A stretch of 64,000 nt of DNA from Gyromitra esculenta (taxonomy: Eukaryota; Ascomycota; Pezizomycetes; Pezizales; Discinaceae). The translations under genes and the position numbers were made by a program. Under the pieces are notes generated by a model. The model made no database searches. It was not told where the DNA came from and worked only from the letters and a program-made list of their open reading frames with translations. The stretch is taken from contig JBCAML010000018.1 of assembly GCA_038503075.1 (NCBI GenBank), positions 186,001 through 250,000 on the forward strand. Reading direction: 5' to 3'. Positions 34,813 through 45,303 of this stretch are shown one piece after another (position 1 is the first letter of the stretch; every line of letters starts with the position of its first letter).

Positions 34813-37800
34813 CTACTTCTCCAAATCCCCGTATCCCCATTCTAGCTCCCTATCTTCCTCTTTTTTCTCCTCTCTCTCACATCGTCTATTTTCTTTAAAC
34901 TCCTTCCATATCTTAACGCCATACTGTATCCCCTCTTGAGAATATAGGAGTTCTTTAACTCCTACCTTTTTCTCCAACTCTTCTTCAGCTTTATATCTGG
35001 AATCAATAGTAAACATACATTCTTCCAAGATATGTTTTACGTTTTGGCTTCCTTTTCCGCATTCGCATTGGTCGTCTTCGCTCTTCTTAATTTTGACTCG
35101 ATATGCGTTGGTCCAGATATGTCCTGTTCTGAGTCTTCCGATAATGACTTTTTGACTTCGTTCATCATCCGGGATTTTCGTCTCTTTTCGCGTTTTTGGG
35201 CTGCCGTCATAGCTTTTCCCTTTTCTTGGGTCGGTGCTCCATTGTTCTTGCCATTCTTCATCGGTTTCTCGTCGCGCTTTCGAGTTTAGGTAGGATATTG
35301 ATATGAACCAATCTTTGTCTTTGGTTTTTTCGCATCCTGCTTTGGCCAGTATATCTGCTTTTTCGTTTCCGACCGTATTCGCGTGTGCTTTTACCCATTC
35401 GAGGGTTGTGGTTATCCCTCTTGTTTTGGCTTCATCAATCTCCCATCTTATCCTTCTCGCCATCATTTCTCCAGCTCCCGCCTCCCTCTTCTTCACCCTC
35501 ATCATCGCTTCTTGGCTGTCCGTTCTGATAACCAAGGTCGTTACCCCTTTCTCTCTGCACTCTTTCATCCCCTGTTCTACCGCCTTCTTTATTCCCACCA
35601 TCTCTGCATCCATAATCTCCATTTCTTCTCCCATTCCATAACTTCCTTCCCAAATTACTCCTCCCCACCTGTCAATTCTACATACTCCAACCCCTACTTT
35701 CCCTCCTTTCTTAGACCCATCAGTATACATAACTACTTCGTCTCTCTCTTCCCTTCTTTTCCTTTGTTTCTCCAGGTCTTCCTTATCCCCACTCCCGATC
35801 CTAATCACCAACTCTTCTCTTATCTTTTCCTCCCACTTTTTCTCCTTCCTTTCTATTTCCTCGCATTTTTCCACCTTTTTCCATCTTCTTTGGATATTCT
35901 CGCCTATCCTTGCTAGCCCACACCTTACTCCCCCCTTTTTTCCCACTTTTTTAATCCCCTTTTTTCCCCATTCTTCTTCATCATTTTTCCTCCTTCTTTT
36001 TTCCTCCTCTTGTTCTTTAATCTCCCTCTCGGCTAACTTTCTCATTGGGTGGCTTCTCTCCTTATTCATTGCTTTAATAGCAATTCTCTTTTGTCTTTCG
36101 TTGAGTCGCAGTGCCGTTGGTACGAGATCGTTTTCGACTCGAATCGCTCCTCCCGGCGTGGTTCTCAAATATCCTCCCAACTTGCGCATCGCCTCTTCGT
36201 CCGCTCTGTCCATTTTTTCCGCCAGTCCTTTTTGCCCCGTCCACCACACTCTTGATCCATAATCCATCACACTTCTTGCACACCCTATATACATTTTCCT
36301 CATATTTCCTACCCCGCATCCTTCCTCTCCTTTCACTAATCTTCTCATTTTTGCCACTACATTCTTGCTCTTCTTCACCTTAATCTCCACATGGCTCTTA
36401 AAATTCAACTCTCTGTCCAGCCACACTCCCAGCCACCTCATCACCTTGCTTTCTTCTTTTCCCGTACTCTTTGGCGTATAAAATTTTTCTTCTTCCGCCA
36501 TTTCTTTTTCCTTTCCTAGCCTTATCCATTCCAATTTGTCCTCTGCAAACTTAACATCGTTCTCTTCCGCCCACTTATACGCCTCCGCCATCAATTTTTC
36601 CCCTCTCTCTATAACTTCCTCCCAATCATCTCCAGCGACTACCATCGTGATATCGTCGATAAAGGTTGGAATGATTACATCGCTCGGCATATATTCCTCG
36701 CAGTATGTTTCCATTTGTTCGAGTAGCGGTGCTATATACGTATTAAATAGCAATGGTGATATCGGGCTTCCTTGTGGGATTCCTGTATCCACTTTCTCCC
36801 ATTCCGCTTCTCTACCATCAAACCTTAGCTTGACTTCTCTATCTTTCATAAAACTTTCGACCCAGGTTACTAGCTCTTCTTCAACTCCTACTGCTCGCAG
36901 TCTGTTGCCTAGTCTTTTCCGTGCCACATTCGGGAACGCCTGGTCGATATCCGCTGCTACTATCATCACCTTCTTTCCCTCTTTCTGCTTCTCTCTTGCC
37001 CAGTCTAGTGTCCACTCCACGCACTCCTCTGAACCTCTTCCCTTTCTTCCCCCCCACTGCCACTTATGCATTTTCTTTTTCTCCTCAATTCTCCTTCCGA
37101 TTCTTCCTTCCACTATCTTCTCGAGCACTTTCGCTAGCGTATTGAGTAGGGAGACCGGCCTATAGCTTCTCGGTGTCGTATAGTCTCCTTTGCCCGGCTT
37201 GGGTATGATCGCCCCAATCGCTTTTCTCCATAGTTTTGGGTGTTCGCCTTCTTGAAGGATCACATTCATCCCTTCAACTAGTTTGGCTCTGTATGTACTG
37301 CCCAGTTTTTTGAGAACTTCAGGTAGTATTCCGTCCGGTCCGGGGGCCTTTTTGTTCCCTTGGGAATTTATTGCGTCTTCGACTTCCTTTTCCGTTATCT
37401 TCGATAGTTGGCCTTTCGGTATTGTCGCTGGGTTTCGCTCCTGGTCCCTTTCTGGTGCTTTCGGGAAGAGTTTACTTCGAAGTAGCTTTTCTTTTTCTTG
37501 GAAGCTGTCGGCGCGCGTATTCGTTTCCTTGTCTCTTAATGTCGGCATTTTCGTATGGATCCTTTGGTTGAGTGACCTCCACACCGTCCACATTTCACTC
37601 TGACTTTTAGCTTCTCCTATAAAGCTATCCCACATTTCCTTCTTTTTCTTTCTTATCAATTTAAACAGTTCGTTCCTCTCTTTTTTCCAATTTATTTGTT
37701 CCTCTTCTTTCCATTCTCCTTTTCCTTTTCTTGCCCACCTCCGACACTTGCTTACTTCTTTTCTCTTTTCCTTCACTTCCTTATCGAACCATTTTTTACT

Positions 37801-38775
37801 TCTCCACATCATCCTCGCTTCCGGTATCCCTTCTCTCATTGCCTCCGTGGCTACTTCCGTTAGTATCCTGGCAATGTCCTCGATCCTTTTCCCCTCGACT
37901 GCCTCTTCCCATGCTAGCTCTTTGTCTAACCACATGGCTTCCGCTTTTTTTTGGACCTCCTCCCAGTCTGCTTTTTTTAGATTCCATCGTTTGCTGAGGG
38001 GGTTCGATACTCTGTCCGCTTCTACCGCATACGTGATCTCAATTGTTGCATGATCTGATCCGGTGTCCTTCTCTTCTACAATCCGCCAGTTACACTTCCT
38101 CGCCATATTTTCTAACACCCACGTTAGATCCAATACCGATCCGTCGTGCCCTCTTCTTCTCGTGATCCTATCAATTTCGTTTAGTAGTACTAATTCTTCT
38201 GCATCTACTACCTTCATTATCATTTCCTCCCTTATGCTTCCTTTCTTCGTATCCCATAGTGCTCCTTTCGCATTGAAATCGCCTAGCACCATTAGATCTA
38301 CCCCCTGTCCTAACCCCTCTTTCCACTCTTCCATACACCATCCTTTTCTTTTTTTGTGGTCCTGGTTGTATATGTTGCAGATCCTCAAGGTCCGGCCTTT
38401 TTTCATCTGAACATCCATAATACTTGCATCCCAGTGGTCCCACAAATCGTCTCGTATTGTGTATTTTATTCCGCTATCTTTTCTTACCATCCACATTACC
38501 CTTCCACTCTCTTCTCCCCTCCCCTGTTTATACACAATTTCGTATCCGTTGTGTCCGACGGTAATTTGATTGTTTCCTACGTCAGTTATTCCGCTTACCT
38601 TTTTCCCTCTGCTTTTGCTCCCTATCCATGGCTCTTGTATCGCAATTATGTCCGCGCTCGCACTGTCGTCCATAAGATTCTGCATAACATTCGTTGATCG
38701 GTTACAGTTGTGTTGAACTATCGTCACCCCCTCTCCCCTTGTCCCTAGTCCTTTGTTTTTGTCGTATCGATTCAT
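34813..38775 (-). CDS. LINE ORF2: AP endonuclease, reverse transcriptase, RNase H
   Basis: A 1320-aa uninterrupted frame. The N-terminal endonuclease carries IVQHNCNRS, AIQEPW, LGDFNAKG and GSDHATIEI (residues about 18-245). The reverse transcriptase (about 490-800) carries PRSYRPVSLLN, VAADIDQAFPN, GIPQGSPISPLLFN and the catalytic FIDDI in place of the commoner YADD. RNase H (about 1030-1160) carries YTDGSKKGG, DAEMVGIKKA, RTDSQEAM and WVKAHANTVGNEKAD. A C-terminal CCHC finger has CECGKGSQNVKHILEEC. All catalytic acidic residues I can locate are present. The protein is very rich in Lys, Glu and Arg. Translation probably depends on termination-reinitiation at the TAATG overlap with ORF1. Confidence 0.96.
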   Translation of the reverse strand: MNRYDKNKGLGTRGEGVTIVQHNCNRSTNVMQNLMDDSASADIIAIQEPWIGSKSRGKKVSGITDVGNNQITVGHNGYEIVYKQGRGEESGRVMWMVRKDSGIKYTIRDDLWDHWDASIMDVQMKKGRTLRICNIYNQDHKKRKGWCMEEWKEGLGQGVDLMVLGDFNAKGALWDTKKGSIREEMIMKVVDAEELVLLNEIDRITRRRGHDGSVLDLTWVLENMARKCNWRIVEEKDTGSDHATIEITYAVEADRVSNPLSKRWNLKKADWEEVQKKAEAMWLDKELAWEEAVEGKRIEDIARILTEVATEAMREGIPEARMMWRSKKWFDKEVKEKRKEVSKCRRWARKGKGEWKEEEQINWKKERNELFKLIRKKKKEMWDSFIGEAKSQSEMWTVWRSLNQRIHTKMPTLRDKETNTRADSFQEKEKLLRSKLFPKAPERDQERNPATIPKGQLSKITEKEVEDAINSQGNKKAPGPDGILPEVLKKLGSTYRAKLVEGMNVILQEGEHPKLWRKAIGAIIPKPGKGDYTTPRSYRPVSLLNTLAKVLEKIVEGRIGRRIEEKKKMHKWQWGGRKGRGSEECVEWTLDWAREKQKEGKKVMIVAADIDQAFPNVARKRLGNRLRAVGVEEELVTWVESFMKDREVKLRFDGREAEWEKVDTGIPQGSPISPLLFNTYIAPLLEQMETYCEEYMPSDVIIPTFIDDITMVVAGDDWEEVIERGEKLMAEAYKWAEENDVKFAEDKLEWIRLGKEKEMAEEEKFYTPKSTGKEESKVMRWLGVWLDRELNFKSHVEIKVKKSKNVVAKMRRLVKGEEGCGVGNMRKMYIGCARSVMDYGSRVWWTGQKGLAEKMDRADEEAMRKLGGYLRTTPGGAIRVENDLVPTALRLNERQKRIAIKAMNKERSHPMRKLAEREIKEQEEEKRRRKNDEEEWGKKGIKKVGKKGGVRCGLARIGENIQRRWKKVEKCEEIERKEKKWEEKIREELVIRIGSGDKEDLEKQRKRREERDEVVMYTDGSKKGGKVGVGVCRIDRWGGVIWEGSYGMGEEMEIMDAEMVGIKKAVEQGMKECREKGVTTLVIRTDSQEAMMRVKKREAGAGEMMARRIRWEIDEAKTRGITTTLEWVKAHANTVGNEKADILAKAGCEKTKDKDWFISISYLNSKARRETDEEWQEQWSTDPRKGKSYDGSPKTRKETKIPDDERSQKVIIGRLRTGHIWTNAYRVKIKKSEDDQCECGKGSQNVKHILEECMFTIDSRYKAEEELEKKVGVKELLYSQEGIQYGVKIWKEFKENRRCEREEKKEEDRELEWGYGDLEK

Positions 38776-40799
38776 TACTTCCTATTTGGTTGGGGGGTGC
38801 TATTTCCTCGAATACCTCGCATCTTGTGGTCCCATGTCGAATGGCCGATCCCGTTGCATTCTCCGCACTTCTTGGCGTTCCTGCACTGCCACCACCTGTG
38901 TCCCTTCTCCTGGCACTTGTTGCATTCTAGTTTAGCTGAGGTCATACCATTTTGAGTGAATTCTCTCATCCATATGGCGTAATGTCCCTGCGCCTTGCAT
39001 ACTGTATATCCTTCCTCGTCACGAGATCGATACCAAGGGCTCTTTAGGATCTCCTCTCTTTCCGATGCCTTCGCAACGTGTACCACTACCGCTTGTGCTC
39101 TTCCGTCTGGTTTCATATTCCTGATATCAGCTAGCCATCTTGGCTTCTTCATAATCTTAACTCCCCATGCCTTCTCCAACAATTCCTGGATACCTTCCAT
39201 ATTATCCTTCCACTCACTTACGTTCCAGCCCTGCACGACTATGCCTGCCCATGTATCGAGTGCTCTAGCCTTGACATTTCTTTCTGCAAGTTGGTTGACG
39301 ATTTTCCCCCTATTTTCTCCTTTATTGAGAATGATTTTCAATTCGCCTTTCATCGTGACGTTTACATTCTGGATTTCGCTTGCCTCAATTCCTAGCCCTA
39401 CAGCTTCACTCATTAGCTCTTCCTGGGTTGGCATCTTGCCTTCTTCCTTGACTGTTAGCTTTTTCGCAACTACCAAGGCCGCGTTGTTTTCCTTCGTTCG
39501 CTCACTCTCCTTCTCCACCATCTTCTTCTGGAAGGCTGCTTTAGCCTTTATCGCTACCTCCTTCTCTCGGTTTACCTGTTTCCACTCCGATGAGGCAGGC
39601 GCTTGGGTTCTGGCTATATTCGCATAGCTAACCTTTCGTTCTTGGCCTTCGTTAATGGGTTGTTGCGACTTCGCTGGTGGTATTAGCGTTGGCGCAGTTG
39701 GCATCGGCGTATTTTTCCTCGGGCTTTGGCCCTTCCAATATCTGACCTCCCTTTTCAGCTCTTCTACTTCTCTTCCTAGCCCAAATATCCGATTCTCCAT
39801 TTTTTCCATCCTCTCTTCTAACGTCCACTTTCTCCTAACTGATGGTTCTCCCCTCTCTGGTGTCCGCTTTTTGACTTCCTCTCTCCCTTTTCCTTTGTCG
39901 ATAGTTGCGATATGTGCGAACTTGCTTGCGAGTAGCCCCGTGACTACTGCCCTGGTGATTGCCCTCTTAGTGTTCTTTATCACCCTAATGCTTCCGGTTC
40001 TGCCGTTTCCGTTGCTCTGTTCCTTCTCCCCTACATCGTTCATGCTTCTTTTCCTTTTCTCCCTCTTTTCTTCCCTTACTCTTTCTACCTCACTCTCCAA
40101 GGCTTCCCTTATCTCCCCTGCATTTCCGTCTTTTCTTCCATTCTTCTTGCATTCCTCCGTAATTTCCTTAACCATTTCCTCCCATACTTTTTCCTCTATT
40201 TCGCTCAACCACTCATCTTCCATTTCTATATCTTTCTCCTCTCTTTCTTGGTCCTCCTCCTTCTCCTTTTTCTCCATGTGCTCCCTCACCAACTTCAACT
40301 GTGCCATTTCCTCCTCATGTATTCTATCTTCCTCCTTATACGCTTCGCTGAGGTCTCCTGGGAATGGTACAACTGGTGGCATCTCATCGCTCTCGTATCC
40401 CTCATGGAAAGTTCGATTTCCGCCGTATGCTGATTGTGTTGGCGTTTTTTCTCCACTTTCCTCCTCCTCGCTCTCGGTATCGCTATCGACCTCCATCACC
40501 TCGACTTCCTGTTCCTTTCTTTTTCCCTTTTCCATCTTCTTTTCTTCATTGTCCCACTTCGTTCTATCGATGAACTTCTCCTCGATTTCGACCATCCTCC
40601 TGGTGCTACCTTTCGATCTGCTTTCCCAAACGTACCACTTGGCTCCTTGGCCCAATGGGTGTGTAAAGTCTGGTCCGGCAAAAGTTCTTCCGTAAAAGGG
40701 GTGGGGCTCTGATGTCGCGCATCCATTCTTCCACCACACCTCTTTGTATTTAACTCCGTTCTTAGTTGCCGTCCTGTTGATTAGTTCGTTAAGTTCCAT
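38775..40799 (-). CDS. LINE ORF1: Gag-like nucleic-acid-binding protein
   Basis: A 674-aa uninterrupted frame. A short N-terminal region is followed by a long charged Glu/Lys/Arg-rich section (about residues 80-280), a coiled-coil segment (about 320-350) and a C-terminal domain ending in two zinc-knuckle motifs, CNKCQEKGHRWWQC and CGECNGIGHSTWDH. It probably coats the LINE RNA. Its stop overlaps the ORF2 start (TAATG). The start ATG lies directly after a GATAA-rich leader. Confidence 0.92.
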   Translation of the reverse strand: MELNELINRTATKNGVKYKEVWWKNGCATSEPHPFYGRTFAGPDFTHPLGQGAKWYVWESRSKGSTRRMVEIEEKFIDRTKWDNEEKKMEKGKRKEQEVEVMEVDSDTESEEEESGEKTPTQSAYGGNRTFHEGYESDEMPPVVPFPGDLSEAYKEEDRIHEEEMAQLKLVREHMEKKEKEEDQEREEKDIEMEDEWLSEIEEKVWEEMVKEITEECKKNGRKDGNAGEIREALESEVERVREEKREKRKRSMNDVGEKEQSNGNGRTGSIRVIKNTKRAITRAVVTGLLASKFAHIATIDKGKGREEVKKRTPERGEPSVRRKWTLEERMEKMENRIFGLGREVEELKREVRYWKGQSPRKNTPMPTAPTLIPPAKSQQPINEGQERKVSYANIARTQAPASSEWKQVNREKEVAIKAKAAFQKKMVEKESERTKENNAALVVAKKLTVKEEGKMPTQEELMSEAVGLGIEASEIQNVNVTMKGELKIILNKGENRGKIVNQLAERNVKARALDTWAGIVVQGWNVSEWKDNMEGIQELLEKAWGVKIMKKPRWLADIRNMKPDGRAQAVVVHVAKASEREEILKSPWYRSRDEEGYTVCKAQGHYAIWMREFTQNGMTSAKLECNKCQEKGHRWWQCRNAKKCGECNGIGHSTWDHKMRGIRGNSTPQPNRK

Positions 40800-40804
40800 G
40801 TTGA

Positions 40805-40905
40805 TTCCTTATCTTATCTTATCTGATAGTGCTTATCAGATTTCTTATCTTATCAATATCTTATCTTGTTTTGATCTAGATCTTATCTAGTCGCTTAAAA
40901 TCTTA
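40805..40905 (-). promoter_or_regulatory. GATAA array in LINE leader
   Basis: About nine GATAA cores (mostly GATAAG) within 100 bp just upstream of the ORF1 start, read on the LINE sense strand. This is the recognition core of fungal GATA-type zinc-finger regulators. Whether any of them binds here is inference. Confidence 0.5.
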
Positions 40906-40943
40906 TCGTTGTCCAATCGGTTCTGGAGTCTTCCGAGAGGTTC

Positions 40944-41001
40944 TGGTAGTCTTGGCGACAAGGTGATGCGTTGTCTCTGTATGGGTAAGGGTTCGAATTT
41001 C
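40944..41001 (+). promoter_or_regulatory. possible Pol III A/B boxes antisense in the LINE leader
   Basis: TGGTAGTCTTGG resembles a tRNA A box, and GGTTCGAATTTC, 34 bp further on, resembles a B box. The two are in order on the + strand, opposite to the LINE. No tRNA fold closes around them. This could be a tRNA-derived scrap or chance. Confidence 0.3.
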
Positions 41002-41379
41002 CTCCGAGGTATCGCCGAGTTTCTATCTAATTAGAGGATTTTCGCTATCTCTTCTTTAATAATAACCCAGCAGTAAACAATAACAAAGGCCCAGGCTTTG
41101 GGTCTGAACATAAAGCTAGTCAATAGCTTATCTGGTTGTGGAGATACTTGCTAAAAACCCGAAAATTGGTTGAGAATGGGCCAATTTTGGTGGGGTTGCC
41201 ACTCAGAAAACCGAGGTGGGAACACCAAAAACCGCAAAAAGTGAGTTGGATTTTCGCAGGTGGGTATAGTAATAGAGATTTGTCTGCTGATTTCGAATAT
41301 GTGCCTGGTTTGTTGTTTAGACTGTTGGTTGTTGAGTTATTTCCAAAAATTAGTTACTGTCGTCGGTGTTGTCGCTTCT

Positions 41380-41391
41380 TGGTCAGTTGGT
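41380..41391. repeat. target-site duplication, 5' side of LINE
   Basis: TGGTCAGTTGGT, identical to 34535-34546. Confidence 0.85.
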
Positions 41392-42478
41392 GGATATGGG
41401 GGAAACTTCTTAGAAATAACAATGAATCCCTAAAATTCTGTCTGCAGATTGGGCTAGCCAGCCCCCTACCCTCCAGCTGACTAGTTCCACTATGAAGCCA
41501 AAGATGTCCGCACCCAGCCGTTAAGGGTAGCACGATCATTGGCACGAAGTTAATATTTTCCGGAATATGCAAAGGTAGGGTAACTCTCATTTCAACACTC
41601 CCGCAGAGCCGCACTTTATTTTTCGTGGTGGTCCCCAAGTCACATGTGATGGGTGATTTATGACGAATACGGAAAACACGTGATTCTTAGATCTTTTTGA
41701 TAAGATTTGTCATTAGATGTGCTTGGATAAAGAGCTTATTGAAGGGATTGGGGTCAGTGACTTATTTTGTGTATATATAGGAAGTGCTTTTTCCAAAAGG
41801 AGGTGGGGAGACGGAAAAGAAATAAGCAAGGCTTGACTCAATTGAATCCAAAGGATTTCGGTTCTCTTCTTCTACATGTCATAAAAAAGGTGATTGTATG
41901 ATACTGCATGCAATTACTCTAGTTTTTAGATACGTAAATACATCGATGTGGTCAATGCTAAGATTAGAAGGTATTAATAGTCGTGGTGGCTATAGTCAAG
42001 GAGTTTTTTTTATAGTTTATAGCTAGAGCAATGAGACTTGGGCATTGGTGTTTATGTTTCAACCGAATAGGTATAATAATCGTAACTACATGTACCTGCG
42101 CTTTAGGCGATATGGAGATGCTACCGATCATGTCGGGTAATACGGCTGCAAGGATATACCACGTTTAGATGTATGTAGTCTCAGCGCAGAAGAAGAGTAA
42201 TGTGTAAAATGAAATAATGGGAAGAGGGCGCTCGCCGCGTGGCTCCGCAGCTGACCCGCAAGCTGGGGATTCGGTGAGTAAGAGCATCCGCCCTGCGCGG
42301 ATAAAAACACCAGTTCAAAAACGTTTGGTAAGAATACCGCAATGCCCGAGTTTATGGCAGGACAAAATTCCTTATCCGATCCCCGTGGTTCGCCAATAGC
42401 TCGGATATACCATATATTGAACCCACCGTGTCCTGCCCTCAGCATCTCAGTTATAAACCCCAGCTACTGATAAATGAT
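41392..42478. other. intergenic, nothing recognised
   Basis: No gene, RNA or repeat supported. Confidence 0.45.
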
Positions 42479-42598
42479 GTGTTCGGTCATAGAACGATGA
42501 GAATGAGCCATCCCGTCCGCTCTGGCATATCCAAGCATCGTATCGCCTGGTTAGTACTGCAGTGGGTGACCATGTGGGAATCCCAGGTACTGAACTCG
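42479..42598 (+). rRNA. 5S ribosomal RNA, copy 2
   Basis: A 120-nt sequence differing from 22450-22569 at one base. Helix I (GTTCGGT/ACTGAAC) and the CCTGG/CCAGG stem are fully paired here, so this is the better candidate for a functional copy. The control-region motif GGTTAGTACTGCAGTGGG is intact. TTTATTTTTT follows directly as a Pol III stop signal. Confidence 0.88.
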
Positions 42599-44420
42599 TT
42601 TATTTTTTGCTGTGTTTTCTAGATCAGTTTGATTGTTGCTAGATCCTGAGACCTCTGTCGGGTTGTAGAGGACTCACTGTTGCGTCTTTCCGATTAATCC
42701 TGCGGTCTGCACTGTCCGTACGGATGATCTGACAGATGTCTCCAAACCAACGGTTCGGGCAAAAAGCCCAGCTGAGGATGGCATGGCTGGAACAGATCTT
42801 GGATCTAGGATGGGACGACCTCGTGCACATCACCTAGGAAAGTAGTAATAAGAAGCGAGTGATCACCAAAGTACTCGACGCTGCGCTGTGGAAAAGAGCT
42901 GCAAGATGGATTGGGCACACCGAGCACTCTTGCAAAGGTCACCCAGTTGATCAACGATGATCTTGTGTATGGTGCAAGTCGTCTTAGATGTGGACCAATA
43001 ATATTAGCATGTGGAACGCCTTTGTCTTACCAAGTATGCCAAGTTTTAATCCATGTATGCCAAACCCTAGGCTGCTTTTCTTCAGAACTCTTCAACCTGA
43101 ATATGTTTACCACCAGTGTTCCTCAAGATATATCCACGCAAATTTACAATTCCTATCATTGTAAGTACTTAATTTAACCACTAAATGTAAAATTTAATAA
43201 TAATATCTTTTGTGTATATTTGATCATGCTCAGGGTAGCTGTCAGAACGTTCCACTTTCCCATTTTCACAGCCAAAAATAGGGTTTTATTCCACAGCAAC
43301 CACTGGCTCCAGCACCTTGTAAAAACTTCAAGTTTCTTATTTATATAGCACTAGAATTCTGAAGTTTTTTTAAGTGGATTGGCTGGCTGTGGGTGTTGGA
43401 ATAACGGCCTAAAATCGAGGTACACACTTAAGCCGACGTGCACCATAGCACCTCGGGACGCTGTGGGATTCCTGAACGTCCATGTAAAGGGTATTAGTCG
43501 TATCGGTGTTCATCGGCTTGGAGCAAGTTGATCCGCAAAGAAAAGAGTGTACTTTCTTTGGCCAGTAAAAGTGACAGCGGTTGCTAGCGCCCAAGGTTCG
43601 ATTGGGAGCATAATGAAGCAGCGGTGCATGGGATGACGGTAGATGATGGACCAGCCGGGGATTGGGCTAGTAACGATATTTCTGCGGCGGAAACTGAGAT
43701 CCAACGAACAGAAGGTGATGCAGACATGCGCGTGATGCGTTTGCTGGGAGCCAGAGAGGCGAGGAGGGATGGTAAAAGGGTGAGTGGGTGGAGCAAGAGA
43801 GCTCGAGGGACGGAGAAGACGGGTGCTACATGGTTGTAGTCAGCTAGCGAGATGGAAATATTGGAAACGAAATATAAGTATCGTGCTGCCCTAGTCGTAT
43901 ACCACGAATATACGCGAAAGGATGGGATACAGCTTAGTCGTGCCACTAAAAACAGTGAAATTCGATGTCAGAACAAGGGATTGGAATAAAAGAAATTTAT
44001 CGCTTACGGGAGGTCTTCCATTACTCATCGATATCTGTCACGGCCATGAGTATGTCTATCCAGCGTTATAGCGTTATTGTAGGCGGTTGGAGATAGTACC
44101 ACAACGGGGGGGGGGTGATTGCAGGTATCACGAGATTTATTCACAAGGGCGACTTAAATTAGGATCAACCACGTCTCCGCTTCTAGGCTATCTTCATTCT
44201 GCGGAGCAAGTACTCTATTTTTCTAGGTTGCCTCTAGTAACTCTCCGTTATCATGGCCAGCCGGCTGCCGCTGCCTATATTACTCTAGTTTCTAAAAAAT
44301 ATCTATTTCACGAAACAGTTCTTAATTCTAGCGGAAAAAACTCGCTGTTCCAGTTGCTGTTGAATAGATTGATTATTCGTGATATTCAGTGTAGAGAGAA
44401 AGAGAAAACGGAATAGAAGA
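42599..44420. other. gene-poor stretch
   Basis: Several overlapping open frames on both strands (42911-43177, 43584-43946) have no motif and no strand preference, so I do not call them. A dispersed repeat lies at 43244-43433. Confidence 0.45.
43244..43433 (+). repeat. dispersed repeat, copy 2
   Basis: Partner of 3148-3338. Near its centre, AAAAACTTCA and TGAAGTTTTT form an inverted pair around about 30 bp. Confidence 0.45.
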
Positions 44421-44580
44421 CCGGGCGTAGAGCCCCATATATATACTCCTAATAGAGCCATATAAATTGGTTTATGGAAGGCTCTTGGACGCCGAATAGA
44501 TCGGCCCGGGTAATCCCTATTAGTAGCGATGAAATGCTACTAGGAAGCCTATAGATATATTCCATATATTCAACAGTTGC
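44421..44580 (-). repeat. dispersed repeat family, copy B
   Basis: Reverse-orientation partner of 32667-32843. The core GGGCCGATCTATTCGGCG is fully shared. Confidence 0.75.
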
Positions 44581-45303
44581 CTCTGCTTCGTCGCCCGAGT
44601 GACACCTGATGTCGCAAATTTCGCGTCTGGCTGTGGAGATCTATTGAACCCAGAGAGTCTACGGATATCATGAACCGCTATTGACTAAGGATACAGGTTT
44701 TTGATCCGATGGAAACAAATGGCGACACCAAGAGTATCGCACAAGTTTTTAATATTGCTGAACGCAATGCTCAAGATCATGGTAGAGCTCAGAGTATTTG
44801 AACAGGGTCTGATACAGCGCGTGAGGCAAAACTCTGTCGATAAGAGTACCCTATGGGAGAGTTTGTGGCTATGGAATCTATGTAGTGGCGTTTTACGACT
44901 GAAGAGAAACTAGGTATCGGAATCAACAGATGTTGAAAGTAAAGGAAAGATGGCAAACGGTAATCAGCTGCATCGTAAGGCTTGATATTTTGGCCAATTT
45001 TTTAAGATGAGCCATGAAATTAGAGTTATTTCTCTAAGGATGACGGGATTAAAGGCACTAATACTTTTTGTGATATATTCTCTAAATTAATAGCAACATT
45101 CAAAATCACTTTTCTTGTTCGTGACGTACAAAAAGTTCTCTACAAATCCGTCACTGCCACACCCATATTTCCTGCCCTTTCCTCCTCATCCAACTTCAAA
45201 AACATCTTCTCCACCACCCCCCACGGGCAATTAATCGAAGCTGCAAATGACCTCCACATTGTTTTGCGAACTCTGCGCAACAAAGTTTTATTAGCGACTT
45301 CCT
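44581..45303. other. intergenic, nothing firm
   Basis: A + strand frame of about 100 codons without an ATG (about 45017-45330) has protein-like composition. It overlaps the SANT gene and lacks supporting motifs. Confidence 0.4.

Larger units (their letters stand above)
34547..41379 (-). mobile_element. full-length, apparently intact LINE (Tad1/I-group type)
   Basis: 6.8 kb between perfect 12-bp duplications. The order in the minus direction is: a 5' untranslated leader of about 580 bp (41379-40800), ORF1, ORF2, a 3' region that is T-rich in the sense strand (about 34611-34735), and a short CTA-type tail (34547-34563). Both ORFs are open and overlap as TAATG. The combination of endonuclease, RT, RNase H and CCHC domains is characteristic of fungal Tad1/I-group LINEs. 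The intact frames and exact duplication suggest a recent insertion. Confidence 0.95.

Noticed and set aside
34800..40800. Many open frames of 60-350 codons on the + strand opposite the LINE
   Set aside because: They are shadows of the A/G-rich LINE ORFs. Their Ser/Phe/Pro-rich products have no motifs.
43584..43946. 120-codon minus-strand frame and its + strand partner
   Set aside because: Both strands are open over the same stretch, with no motif favouring either.
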